Shown piece by piece: positions 1 through 12,469 of a stretch of DNA of 64,000 bases (the first letter of the stretch is position 1; each line of letters starts with the position of its first letter). The notes under the pieces were generated by a model. That model was not told the DNA's origin, searched no databases, and saw only the letters and a program-made list of their open reading frames with translations. The stretch spans positions 17,349,479 to 17,413,478 of the forward strand of contig NC_135218.1 in NCBI RefSeq assembly GCF_052324685.1. The letters run 5' to 3'. Origin of the DNA: Brachyhypopomus gauderio. Lineage: Eukaryota > Chordata > Actinopteri > Gymnotiformes > Hypopomidae. A program made the position numbers and the translations under genes.

Positions 1-366
1 TTTAAGAAGTGTCAGTCTTGGCTATAGAGGATTTTTAAAAATGCCAAACTTCCGACCCTCTAAAAAGTAACAAATACAGGTTTAGCTGGTCACTGAAAAC
101 TAGAGGGTTTATACAGTCTGGCAGGCCTGTAAATCTGGCAATTAACAGCTCACATATTTGCAGGAAGTCTATTAATACGATGTTAAATGTGTTTCCTGTA
201 AAACACAACACTTTTGATGCATGCCATTGTATTGTTTGAATCTTTATATTGTCCTTATTATTAGGATAAGGAGTGCCAAGAGGTGGGCTTGTACTGTCCA
301 ACTGTTGAAACCCAAGAGCTTGTCCTTCACCCCCGACAGCAGGGCGGTGTGAATCTGCCTTCATCT

Positions 367-609
367 TCAGTCGTCCAGCCTCGCAAGCCAAAAGCCTGCT
401 GCAAAACCGCACAAAACTCCCTCAGTCAACTCAATACGGGTCTTGAGTTTCTTCCACTTCCCCGAGATTTGACTCAACGTCCCTCCCACCACGTTGCATA
501 ATACAACAGCGAACAAAGTTGAAAAGTTCTGGCGCATTTTCTCGTCGACAAACTCTTTTGCCCCCGTGACACCGAAACACCGGGCGTATATTTCTGAAAC
601 CGACTCCAC
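367..609 (-). other. Coding-like minus-strand stretch, unidentified
   Basis: On the minus strand, 80 codons read without a stop and have a natural protein composition. There is a hydrophobic stretch (NFSTLFAVVLCNVVGG), a basic segment (GKWKKLKTRIE), and a second hydrophobic stretch ending at the TGA (GVLCGFAAGFWLARLDD). The same frame continues upstream through MDSVRKAFGLL but is cut by one in-frame TGA (about 612-645), so no complete ATG-started ORF exists. No convincing intron removes that stop. It could be a last exon, a small membrane protein gene killed by a nonsense change, or chance in GC-rich DNA. I do not recognise the family. Confidence 0.25.
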
Positions 610-689
610 CGTGGTGTGGACAATTCACAAAAGACCAAAAGCTTTGCGTACAGAATCCATCGTCTGAAGGTCCATAGTGAAATGACCAC

Positions 690-2380
690 CGATGCTTCAG
701 TCCGGGCTTCGCAAATCTCATCAACGGTGTTGTATGATTTTTACATCAGCGCCTTTACACAAAACGAGAGATTGGTGTTGCGTTAGGACGCTGATCACGC
801 AGACGCATGGTTTATTTAAACATATTCCTACATGTCGAAAACCGGTACAAGAGCTCAAATTCACACTGCTAATTAACATCACCCTTTGACTAATGCATGA
901 GGTCGCACGGGTTAAGCGCCCGGTCTTGTGGATATCCGACTCCACTGTGTCGCGGCGTGACTAACGCCACCATTTTACCCGCAAGCAGACGCACACCGTG
1001 TGGACGGTTCCGTCCTCCCGACCTGTGGACCGAAGCGTGTGGAGAGGGGAAACCTGTTACTGCGAGACCCAGTCCAACATGCACGTAGTTTTTTATCAGT
1101 TTGTAGTCGAGCAAGGCTTCGGTTGGGCCTGCGTGTCGTGTCCAAGTCAAACTTCCACTGCAGGATAGAGATGAATGTTCAGAAGTGATAAAACTATCAG
1201 AGGCGAATGGCCTCCCGCCCAAAAGCCCAGAATGAAGTGTTCAAAACCCCCCCAACACAAGTGGAAGCTGAAACGATGCCTGCGATGGCAGAGTAGGCAG
1301 GAGACAGTACCATTGACCAGTAGTTCTGGTCTGTAGGGACTGGTGGACATAAACAGTGACCGATCTGAGCACAGCAGGCCGAATCACCTTGACTCACCTT
1401 GGGGGGGGGACCAACCTTTGTGCACTAGATTATTAAAGCCGTCCTCCTCCTCCCTGGCTATGCCGATGTTGCAACTAAAGCGGAATTAAGGCACACACCC
1501 GCGGCGGGGGCCTACCAGGAAACAACAGCGTTTTTGTCCCAAAAAGTGAGCTTTTACCTACGGAAACTGGGCGGCGACACGAGCACTAGCTACTGACAGC
1601 TATGTCTTATAATCAAAGAACGTCAATTAGGTCCTCAGGGACACATTTTATGTGAAGTGACACCGACCCAGACCCAGTGGGTCCCTCCCGAGTCTGTGCT
1701 CGTTGAAACAACTACTTGCGGTTCAAATTTGCGCCGCCGTCTCACTACATCGTTTTTTTCCATTCGCTCGTCAGTCTCTTCATATAATCAGATGCTTATT
1801 TACCAAATAAAAGTTTGTTAGATTATCTCAGAAAACAGCCCGCGGTGGGGTTTTGTGTCCCGTCCGGGTCCGGCTGCGCTACGACACCGAGCAACATGAG
1901 GGCAGCAGGGCTTTTTTTTTGTTTCCTCCCTTGAAAATGAAAGTCACGACGCAACGTGTTGTCAGATCAAACAGGTGCTGAAGCGATTCTAAACCGGAAA
2001 ATACAATAGTTGGCAGAATAAACGACCTGTTGCCCGAAGTCTAGTTTTTGGATTTAACGCCACCATAGACATTTATCTGATGAGATCATACAAGGTGTTA
2101 CACAAATAGCTAATCCAAGACAATAGTCGTTGGGGGAGAGAAAAAAAATGTCGAGCACTTACACCAACTGCCGCCAGTACGTCCTAAAAATTCCTTCTTT
2201 TCTGAATTCCAGAGAAAGCTCTTCCATCCTCCATCATCTTTATTTGAGGGCATTTTCACTTGTTTTAGTTCCCTTTGTGTGACTTTTTTCTTGTTGTTTT
2301 TGTTTTCTTGGGTTTTTTTTTTTTTTTTTGGTAGGTGGCCTTAGGCACTCACAATAGCCGAAGCTGTCCTGTTAATGTGT
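690..2380. other. GC-rich stretch without a recognised gene
   Basis: CpG-containing DNA with short, unconvincing ORFs on both strands. On the minus strand, two donor-like sites (AAG/GTGAGT at 1400-1392 and TAG/GTAAAAG near 1560) would fit a non-coding first exon of a minus-strand gene, but I cannot pair them with acceptors. A poly-T run lies at about 2313-2329. Confidence 0.3.
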
Positions 2381-2640
2381 CTGTAAGGACAGTAGTACCC
2401 GGCTCGTGCGGCTGGACCCGCCCGATATATCCCTCACAGCACCTGGCTCCGCCTCCCGCTCTTTTAATAAGTTACCTTCACGGAGGGAGGGCCAACGCTG
2501 GCCAATCAGAGGCGCGCATGTATTTGCGTAACAGGCTCGTCTGCGGGATCACGCCGAACCCAGCCCGCGCGCATGGAGTCATTGCAGCGTGTTCTCCGGT
2601 ATCAAAGCTGGTCGCAACTGTGGAGTCAAGACGTTGTTGA
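2380..2640. promoter_or_regulatory. Promoter-like CpG-rich block with CCAAT and GC boxes
   Basis: GC-rich and CpG-rich relative to its flanks. It contains a GC box (GGCTCCGCCTCCCGC, about 2446-2460), a TTTTAATAA element just after it, and a CCAAT box (GGCCAATCAGAGGCG, about 2499-2513). On the + strand an ATG at 2573 opens a 66-codon ORF (MESLQRVLRYQSW...). On the minus strand the block faces the coding-like stretch at 367-609. Direction is undecided and no downstream gene is confirmed. Confidence 0.35.
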
Positions 2641-3161
2641 CGTTGTTGTCACGTTTGGTGTAGGGTTCGATCCTCTTTTTTTTTTACGGTGTGACAATTT
2701 CGCTGAAACAACAGGCTGTACGTTTTATACTATTTTCATTGATCAAATTAAGTTAATTAACAGGTCATGGTAACCGCATGGTAACTGTTTTTAAAGTGTA
2801 TGATGATTTTTGTTTCTTTATTCGTCCAGATGGCGCTGTGGCGCAAAATGACAACCTCGTGGAACATCTGGATTGGTAATACAGATATTTCATAGGCTGT
2901 ATCTTTAAAAAAAATTTAAATAGTGCAGCCATTTCATGTGTTAGGAAGAGTTTTTGCACAGACATGCTATGTTCTAGATCTACTGCACCTACAAAAATTT
3001 GTTCAAGTGATTTCAAGGTCAGCTGGGGAAGGTGACAGACACGTGGAAAGAGGCCCACTTTAGGCCATCATAGACGATATACAGACACGCTTGATTTAGG
3101 CTTGGGCACATGGTAAATCGCAAAAAGGTTGTAAAAGTCACTGCAATATGGAACTTTCATC

Positions 3162-3163
<2 letters not shown>

Positions 3164-3205
<42 letters not shown>
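3164..3205. repeat. (AT)n microsatellite
   Basis: About 20 uninterrupted AT dinucleotides. Confidence 0.95.
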
Positions 3206-3210
<5 letters not shown>

Positions 3211-3801
3211 GCCGCTTATATATTTTAAATATATTTTAGTATAAGGCTGCATAATAAAAATAGTCATAATATGTTTCTTTAAATTCTTTTATCTAATATC
3301 TCAGGGTGTTCCTTCCTGGCTACTTCTATAAACTTGAACACTATGAACAGGTTTGAGTGTAATAGTCTTTGTTATCGCATGGCGCTCCAACAAATAAAAC
3401 ATTATTCAGTCTTTATATATGTGCACATCACAGAATTTTCCAGTCTTGCCTCAATAAACAAACCACACCTGCAGAAGCGCTGTATTCAGTCTCTTTCACT
3501 CCTGCATTCTCCTCCAGCACTTGGTTCCCTCTCATAAATTTGCTCCTTTGTGCTAAAAATTAAATAATAATCATCGCTGGTTGAAGAAAATGAGTTGATG
3601 GGCTCTATGTATGAGGAGAATAGCGAATGTATTACAACACTGCCTAGAAGTCAGATATAGATATATATTTTCTTAAACATATCTTTTTATAGTGTTTTTT
3701 AAAATGGCAGAAAATATTTTTCTGTTTAAAGTTTTAAGGTGGGACACCTTGAGAGCACAGACTGTTCTGCTTGACAAGTGCTTCTCTGACGTGTTTACTG
3801 A

Positions 3802-3844
3802 AAATGTTAGTAGCTGTTTAGTCTTTTAACAGCTACTAACATTT
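3802..3844. repeat. Perfect 17-bp inverted repeat (hairpin)
   Basis: AATGTTAGTAGCTGTT at 3803-3818 is followed by a 9-nt spacer and its exact reverse complement at 3828-3843. One further A:T pair extends the stem. It is too short to call a microRNA precursor and is probably a small foldback element. Confidence 0.8.
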
Positions 3845-6800
3845 AAGTGTTTATTCGTATCCTGGATAGAAAAGCCGAAATTCCTCTTGAATGAAGAGTT
3901 TGATATCTTTGCTAGGATTTATTAGGTTCTTGCAGAAACAGAAGAAATCAAACACATATCTAACAATATAGTTTTTAAATATGTTTTTCACTTTTCAAAG
4001 GATTTTTTAAAGAAGGTATGTACAGGTGTGGACAGGTTATTATCATTGGGTAATAGAGGCAAGATTAAAGGTCTACTAAACAGGTACAGCAGCTTCTTTT
4101 CTGTGATCCATAAAAATAATTAGCAATTAAGTTATTTGAAACATCATATAATAAAACACAGAGCTTAATGCAGTAACGGAGATGGAGCACCATATCCATG
4201 CATTTTTACAATTTACATCTTTAGAGTTTAGCGGGGACACCGGTGCTCTCTGGGATTTTTAGAGGCGTGTCATTACACCCTTAGTTTATAGCTTGTAAAG
4301 AAATAATAGAAAAGTGCAGCAATTGATCTATGTTGAAACATGTTAATGACACAGAGAGATTCGTTCATGCAGGCAGCTCTGTTGAATTCACCTGGCAAAG
4401 TCTTTCTTCTTATGTTGTGTGAGACAAACCAAGGCTGTTGCCTTTGGGTGAAACTTACAGGCTGTACTGTATTGAAACCACTGATAAAGGTCAAGTGACA
4501 GAGATGGCAGAAAGCTGTATCTACCACTGACAAGCAGTGGTGTTTTGATATAAACACTGAGGTGTGGAAAATGGTCAACAAGAATGTTTGTTTTGCCAAA
4601 GGAAATTCACAAGTGTTAATGTTGATTGCGTGTTGGTACGGTAAGCTAGGTGTGAAAAAACAAAAATGTACTACAAGAAGTCATGGGGTCATACAAATGA
4701 GCCAGTTCTGAGCCAGACAATTCTAAAACGCATTAACAGTGTTTTACTATCTATACTTATTCAGTATTGCTAAGATAAATATGAAATAGTGCATGTGACA
4801 GGTTAAAGTAGGTTTAACACACAAACCATTGAGCTTGTGTGTTAAACTAGTCTATGGTTCTAAATACTGGTTAAGTCTTAATTTTGAGCAGATGCTGCTA
4901 AAAGATCATTTCTTTATTTGCCAATACTAATTTTATGATGTTATTGTGGATTCACATGTCTAATCTGTTTTATACATTGTATAGAATGTGATCCATCTAG
5001 GTCTTCTCTGTATGTGTTTAGATGTTCTTCTCATGTTCTATAATGCCTGATTTTCTGTCAGGGCTGTTCACCAAAACCAAGTTTGTCAGAGAACTGCGAG
5101 ACTGCCTGTGCTGAGTAGAAAAAGATAAGATGCCAGGGGCTCTGTGTTTACACAGATTGTCCTGTTGCCAAGTTCATTGGGAGGTTCTGCATACCAGTAG
5201 AGGTTGTGGATTGAATCTGGCAGTCCAGCAGTTCAGCCACCTGCCAAATTAAATAACGGTTTATTAACAATGCCATACCTATGCACTGGGGCGGAAGGAC
5301 AATATCTTCCTGGGAAGAGTATTGTAGACCAACCACCGGGTCTCACTGCCTCCCTGGATAAAACAATGCATTACCTCTGCAAGTTTAAAATGTCTTTCTC
5401 ACCAACCAGGCGCAGGCAAAAAAGGATTTAAAACTTTTTTTTATAACTAATTCATTGGCCGTGATGAAAGCTTGTTCCTCTGGTATAAGAATGTGTTACC
5501 CTCAAGTGACTTTACAGGTTGGGGAGGTGTAGGGAAAGTGAACCAGTCAGAGGTGAAGCTACAGAGGGCCCTAGATCAGCCATGTGTACAGTGTATTGCT
5601 ACTGAGAAGAGTTGTTTCTTGTGTTTACAATGTCCACTAGTGTCCTGCCGTCCTTGCTGTCATGTATTTGTCCCTCTTACCCTCATTTGTACTCTGGGAT
5701 ACGAGAGTAGACTGTTGTATTTGTAAAGTCACAGGTTGTGATAATAACTAACAGTGGGGTCACTGTACTGTTATTATTTAGTATCTGTTGTCTGGTCCCA
5801 CAGACGGATCATCTGTACCTTTAATTCAGAACACATCTAAACCTTTTTTTACATTGAGATATGTAAATCTTGTGCAACCAAAGGTCAAATGGAGAGTCAG
5901 TATTTTTTTAATCATTCGCATGTTTCTCAAACATCAAAAATGCAAACACGAGTCCATTTTTAGGTTCCAAAACTCTGCTCGTCATTCTAACTGCATGGAA
6001 ACTCAGTGGCTTGGTTCAGTCCAGAGAGCCCATCAGGAAATAAGTGGCAAAATGAAAAACAGAGAAGGAGATTTTCCCTCCCTTTGTGAAGTGGAAAGTT
6101 ACGTTCTCAATTTGTGACCCAACAGCAGGTCGTGTTTAGCAAAGTTTAAAGTCGCATAAGTGTAATGGTCATAACTTAGCTTTAGGCATTATACATCACA
6201 GTGTTTATAGTTTATATTCGTTTATTAAGATACTTGAAAAGTGATTCTAATGTAAACTTAGGTACACGAGGAAAACTCGGTGGGAGCAAGATTATATGAA
6301 AATAAACACTGCCATGTAATTCCTGACTCTATTACAACATTAGATCAACTGTAGATTCCCACTAGCTTTACGCAATGAAATCACTGCACGTTGAGATGGC
6401 TCCAATGTGAAAGCAGGCCAATGTTAACAGCCTTAGTCCAAATCTGTTAGTGTTACCTCTAGTTAGGTCAGAGGTCATCTTTCATCAGTATTTGCATGGT
6501 CTCATACATTACTTTGTTACTGAAAATACTCTGATCCAAATTCAGAGAGGCAGAGATGACTGGAAGAGATTTATACTTCAAATTGACTGATGTCATCCAC
6601 TATGGACCAAACACTCAGTTCTAATGCAAATTTTAACTCGAAAGCAAAGCTGTTCTTCTTGAATGTTCAACAGAACGAACGCTGAATGTTTCTTGGAATT
6701 AAAAGGCAGCTACTCTGCCTGCATGTCTTTAGCCTAGTGATGGTGCTGGGAGCCCCTCTCAACTCCCATCCCAGACCACCCTAGAAAAATGGAGCATAAA

Positions 6801-7264
6801 CCAAACCATCCAGCTCGGACACTCCATGAATTCTAATGAGAATGGAATGTGAGAGAGACTGTGCAGTTTTGACATCTAAGATGATATTCACTGAGAATCA
6901 TGCGTCCTTATTAAAAAGAGAATAGAATGTCTATTGTGTAGCAGTCATGAAAGAACCTGTCACTCATCATGTTATTAAACAACCGTCCAGATGAAAATTG
7001 ATGAGCAAGCTCATAGAGAACTAAAGGGATCTTAAATTAATGTATTGGATGTAGTCAGGGCCCTTGCAGGCATTATTATGCAGCATCAGTGTTCATTCTG
7101 AAACAAACTGGATTGATGCTACATTTGATGTATTGATGCTACATTTTGGAAATATCTGTGCTACACCAGGAGCAATGATGGTAGCCTTCCTTCATCTTTG
7201 AAATATTGCAAAACTAAGAAAGGCACTGCATAACACCAAAGACCAAAAACCAGAAAAAAAAACC

Positions 7265-7350
7265 AAAAATCTTTTCATATGCCCAAAGGTATTGACACTG
7301 GATTGGTTGCCCATTAAATTCTATGTGGATTACAAAATAGTTTTACCGAC
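7265..7350 (+). mobile_element. LINE reverse-transcriptase fragment
   Basis: The + strand reads LDWLPIKFYVDYKIVLPTHR. This is the conserved 'LxWLPVKxRIxxKI' block near the end of the reverse transcriptase of fish L2/Rex-type LINEs. It is followed at once by stops and unrelated sequence, so only a 5'-truncated, decayed fragment remains. Confidence 0.6.
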
Positions 7351-8604
7351 TCACAGATGTCACGATATGGGGGCCCCCTGCCAGCCGCCTCCGTCCACAG
7401 CAGCAGTAGTTTATGTTGTCCTGTTGTTGTTGTTGCGTTGTGTTGGTCCCTCAGGTTGGCGGGGCCTACTATAATCCCCAGCACCTGAGGGCCGTCTGTC
7501 CATGTATATTTGTCTTGCATTAAATCCTCCTTTTCCCCCTGAGACTGGCGTGATTGCCTTTGGTTTTGCCCTCCTCGCCTGTCAGAGCTCTCTACCTGGT
7601 CACGTCCTTACCTAAGTGTTCTTACCTAAGTGTTCTTATTTCTTATTATGAACTGCCACACATATGTGCATCACAAAGTGTTTGTCAGCTATTGGGTTAC
7701 CTTAGAATTATGAAAGTTACAGCAGTGAGGTCAACAGTTTTTTCCCCCAAGTCCCCCAGCTTGGTACAGAACCTTTCTGAGTGTTTGGGTGTCTATTCTG
7801 AAAACATACATTCTTAGTCAAGCTTTTGGAAATTCATTTTTACAGTGGATAAATGGTGCAGATCTTGGCACATGGAGAACTGAGATGAACTGAGATGTAG
7901 GTACTGTTGCCCTGCGGTTCTCACACAGGTTTTTTGACAGCAGGGCAGATGGGTTCTGGTGTCTCAGGGAGCCCTCATGCCTGCGTTACCTTCTGGCTCT
8001 CCCCATTGTAGCTAAGCTGTTCTGCTGGATTCTCTCATGCACTATATTAATCACACATCACTCTGTTTCTTTTCTGCCTGTCTTGATTCCACCGAGGCTG
8101 ATGCTGATCACCATGGTACCAGTTTGATCACCCTAGATCCTGCATGACCCACCCACTCTACTGGAGAGATTAAAAACCTGTCTTGGGTGGCATGGAGGCT
8201 TTAGTGACTGTCCCCTCACCACTGGCATTGACTCACCTGCTGTAGACTGCTAGCTTGTTTGCTCTGCAAACTCTGAATATAACTAATAATTGCTTCTCAC
8301 TGAATAATATGAGTACCTCTGCCAAATATTTGTCCGTGATTTCTAAAGGTTTATAAGGTACACAAAAACATTGTGTGGAACTACAACTACAAATACAGAG
8401 TTTCATAGCAAATTCATTATTTGTCTTTAGTTTCCATCTGGTGTTAAAGGGCGGACCCCTTCTTAGCATCTGAGGGTTTTTTTCTGTAATGTCTTCTGTA
8501 AAGATGCTTTGTAACAGCACATGTAAAATGTGGTAAAATGTTTTTCTCTTAAAATCCATATGTCTTGCAGTTGGGAAGTAACTACTGGTGAACAGGAAAG
8601 GCTA

Positions 8605-8666
<62 letters not shown>

Positions 8667-10690
8667 TGCACCTCAGTGTAAAAAAAAATAAACTTGGCAA
8701 GCAAGTTTTTAAAATGAAGAGACACCTCCTCTAAATTTTGAATTGTTTCCTTGAGCTCAGTAATCTCAGGGTGTGTGCATCCTCGAACCGTTAGAACGAC
8801 ATATCATGCATTGATAAAATGCCATAAATTACCAGATGAATATGCCTGCATACTAATCAAATACTGAAATACTGGAGTGATAAAGCCGTACGACGTGAAG
8901 CATGTCCGAACGTCCAGTTCTGTGTGAAGTGTGAGGGCTGAGCTCCTTCAGGTTTCATTCATGTACAGCGTTTGTCCCACCACATCCTCTCTCTGTTTCT
9001 GCTCATGTTGCACTGTGGGCTGGATGTTTCCAGCACATCAGCAGTCAATACACGATTAAAGGGCAGCCTGGGGAATATCTGCCCATCAGGCGCACAGCCT
9101 GCAGGGAGGAGCCTGAGTCGATCAGTCAGGCTCACTGCCGGCTCACTGTCAGTACTTCCACAGCACAGAAGGTCATGTCGTTTCCTCCTACCATGTCGCC
9201 CTGCAGTTCTGTGTAATATAGAAACTGCGTTGTACAATTTGTATAAACATCCTGAATCATGTATCTCCAACATACATTTCTGTGTGTATAGTGCAAGTAA
9301 ATGGTCATCTCTTTATTTCTATAAACCATGCATCTAAGTCATACACACCTTTCTGTTTGCTGTTTTCTGTCAGAACAGCTCCCGGGTCTCCTGTCTCCCC
9401 CTCTTACAGGATATGATTGCTGTTGCTCTATACCCCAATTTTAGAAAACAAAGATCAGACTGTTTATTTCATACTGTCATGTCTCCCTACAGGTTTATGT
9501 GATGGTATTTACCATGATTCAGAGTGAAAGATTTTGTGCCCTGTACAAGTTTATAATGTTATTTAGAGAAAGAGAGAGCAAGAGGCTTAGAGTCGACTGA
9601 CATGCCAATATCAGACTTTCATTCTTACCAGAAATTGAATCTGGCATTAGAAAACAAACGTCTTTAGAGGGCATTAGAGAGGCAGGCTCTTCTCTTTTGA
9701 CAAATATGCATGTGCTCAATTTCACAGGCAGCTCTGTGAAATGTCGGGGCTACCAAAGTCAATATTGTGTTTTCAAAGAAGCAAGCAGTGTGATTGGTTA
9801 TGACTTTGCAATGACTCACACCCCTCTGCTTTCCTGGCTCTCTGATTGGTAGAGACAGAGCCGCTGGCCTGTAAATTGTTCACTCAACTGTGTGAAATAG
9901 CTCATGAGTGAGAATCTCCCTTAAGGTTAGTTAGATGGAGAATGATATAATAATCAATGGAGGCGATTAAGCCAACGCAGATCTCAAAGGCTAAACATTA
10001 TTCATTAGGACAGGCTATGAATAATACAAAGAACAACTCAGTAAAAACTTAATCGCCATTGAAGCGCAAGAAGAATTCAGTATTTCTATTTATTTTAGTC
10101 ACACGGACTACTTAAAAATTTGTTTCTTGAATAGAATCTGTGTACATATACATATACAGATTATATATTTGACAATTTATTTTAAAAATCCTTAAAATAA
10201 AATAAAATCATATGAGTGAAGCCCAAAGGTGTGTTTACATTGTTGTTTACTATTGACATTGCACTGAAAATTAATAAACAGAATTTGCTGTTTATATAAC
10301 AGTTGCTAGACCTTAAAATAAATGCAGTAATTGCCAGTGGTATTTTCCTTAATTCTCCTTCCACTTTGGCTGTGGAGTTAATTGAACTTTACTGCACAGA
10401 GCTGTAAGGGATGGTAGCTTAGCACAGTTTTGCCCCTGTGCAGGCACTAACAATCTAACTACCACTAGCAGTAGCTCCCTGGGGAGCATGGCCATGCTTC
10501 ACCTTCTACCCCCCTGTCAGTTATACGCACTGTGTAGTTCCCACTGCATCCCACTGTCCTTCAAAGAAACCGTCATGCATTGCTGAAATGAGTCGGGTGT
10601 CCTGCAGAAAGGCGTTTTGCTTCTCAGGCTCCATTAGAAATGGTGACCTTTTTTCACCTCTATTCAATAGCAAGGGCTTGTAGACCTGCA
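7351..10690. other. Intergenic DNA, no gene seen
   Basis: Short ORFs only. A GT microsatellite lies inside. The segment 7355-7560 has a run of (TTG)n and pyrimidine-rich DNA following the LINE fragment and may be part of the same or another repeat. No exon-like block with paired splice sites was found. Confidence 0.45.
8609..8664. repeat. (GT)n microsatellite
   Basis: About 26 TG dinucleotides followed by CGTG. Confidence 0.95.
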
Positions 10691-10692
10691 GG

Positions 10693-10694
<2 letters not shown>

Positions 10695-10744
<50 letters not shown>
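10695..10744. repeat. (AT)n microsatellite
   Basis: About 25 TA dinucleotides. Confidence 0.95.
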
Positions 10745-10749
<5 letters not shown>

Positions 10750-11289
10750 TATAAATTATCATGATGATTTTTAACAGTTCTTTACCTCTCGCTACACAAC
10801 ATTCCAGCTTTAAAACCTTCAAAGAATGTTGCATTTCCACATTTTTACCTTTAGAAGCTAAGCATTTTAGAAACTGCTGGCCACTACTGCCAGACTACAT
10901 GGCTTGGGTATGTGGTGGCTTCATAGCTGCAGGCCTTGCTGGGAGCATTAATTCAAGCTGAGGTTAATCATCTTCCAAATAGCTTTCATTCAATGTGAGC
11001 CTTTATCCAAAGGGAACGAGATAAATCAAGTCTGATCTTTAGTGACATGACTAAATATTGTATTTGCACTGATAAGGCTACTAGGACAGCTCTGTTTCTG
11101 TGTTTACACCACAATGCTTTTGTGGAGTTTATACAAGTCACGCAATTATTGCTATTGTGCTTTTGTCCATATGCCCTCTAATCTGCATAAGTCATTACTG
11201 AATGTAGGTAGTTTGGCATTGCATGCTCAGTTAGAGGTTCACTGCCATTTTGTAATTTGCACTTGAGGCAATGGATGGCACCAAGGTGC

Positions 11290-11937
11290 CCTGTCTGGTG
11301 TTCTGATGCCCTGTCTTGTGTTCTGATGTCCTGTCTTGTGTTCTGGAGCCCTGTCTAGTGTTCTAGTGTCCTGCCTGGTGCTGCCTGGAGTTCTGGAGCC
11401 CTGCCTGGTGTTCTGGAGCCCTGCCTGGTGTTCTGATGCCCTGCCTGATGTTCTGATGTCCTGCCTGGTGCTCCCTGGTGTTCTGGAGCCCTGCCTGGTG
11501 TTCTAGTGTCCTGCCTGGTGTTCTGATGCCCTGCCTGGTGTTCTGATGCCCTGCCTGGTGTTCTGATGTCCTGCTTGGTGTTCTGATGCCCTGTCTGGTG
11601 TTCTGATGTCCTGCCTGGTTCTGCCTGGTGTTCTGGAGCCCTGCCTGGTGTTCTGATGCCCTGTCTGGTGTTCTGGAGCCCTGCCTGGTGTTCTGATGCC
11701 CTGTCTGGGTGTTTTGGAGCCCTGCCTGGTGTTCTGATGCCCTGCCTGGTGTTCTGATGCCCAGTCCGGTGTTCTGGAGCTCTGCTTGGTGTTCTGGAGC
11801 CCTGCCTGGTGTTCTGATGTCCTGCCTGGTGTTCTGATGCCCAGTCCGGTGTTCTGGAGCCCTGCTTGGTGTTCTGGAGCCCTGCCTGGTGTTTTGATGT
11901 CCTGCCTGGTGTTCTGATGTCCTGCCTGGTGTTTTGT
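11290..11937. repeat. 20-bp minisatellite, about 32 units
   Basis: Tandem units of the form CTGCCTGGTGTTCTGATGCC, with variants GGAGCC, GATGTC, TAGTGTC and CTGTCT, plus a few inserted CTGCCTGG half-units. Because 20 is not a multiple of three, the minus-strand reading frames cycle with a 20-residue period (HQNTRQ, RTPGRAPEHQAG). They stay open only because the unit has no minus-strand stop, so the roughly 200-codon ORFs here are not evidence of a gene. Confidence 0.95.
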
Positions 11938-12167
11938 AGCTGGTTCAGCTGCTCCTTCACTGATGTGAAGTAGTGAAATTATTACTTTCAGGACAGTGTT
12001 TCCTTCAGGACAGGTCGATTTGCCCTGAGGGTGGGGCATGTTGGGTGCTGGGCATGGATGGGGGGCATGGCCACAGGGCAGAAGTGACAGTTGTGTGTCA
12101 TTCTGCAGACAGCTCAATGGGGCAAAACACTGCTATCTTCAATCATACATGCTACTTCTGAGAGTAT

Positions 12168-12219
12168 TAGAGAAAGAAAGAGAGAGAGAGAGCGTGTGTG
12201 TGTGTGTGTGTGTGTGTGT
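12168..12219. repeat. Compound (GA)n(GT)n microsatellite
   Basis: An AGAGAAAG/(GA)n tract runs directly into about 13 GT dinucleotides. Confidence 0.9.
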
Positions 12220-12349
12220 CAGGAAACTTATATTAGGCAGCTTCCACTCACACATGCAGAAAGCTCCACATAATAGTATTGCTATGGTGATGTTAAAGGC
12301 TTTTGTCTTTTTTGTCTGCGTTAAATTAATTTACAGTATATGCCCCATC

Positions 12350-12465
12350 TTAAGGATCCCAGCTGGTAGAGCATGGAGGGCACGCTGCCAGAATGCCACA
12401 AATACTGTAATACTAATAAATACGTAAGTCACTCTGAATTCGAGGTGGTGCCAAACAGCTTGGAA
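12350..12465 (+). mobile_element. Degenerate tRNA-derived SINE
   Basis: AGCTGGTAGAGCATGG resembles a Pol III A box. It is followed about 60 bp later by GTAAGTCACTCTGAA and TGCCAAA, a decayed version of the tail seen in the SINE at 55653-55855 (GTAAGTCGCTCTGGATAAGG...TGCCAAATGCC). The B box is not recognisable, so this is an old copy. Confidence 0.4.
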
Positions 12466-12469
12466 TGTT

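Larger units (their letters stand above)
2770..7240. other. Intergenic AT-rich DNA, no gene seen
   Basis: Only short ORFs with no protein-like pattern on either strand. Contents listed separately: an AT microsatellite and a perfect hairpin near 3820. I see no splice-bounded coding exon, tRNA or transposase. Confidence 0.5.

Noticed and set aside
11355..12117. Two roughly 200-codon minus-strand ORFs
   Set aside because: They are readings of the 20-bp minisatellite in different frames.
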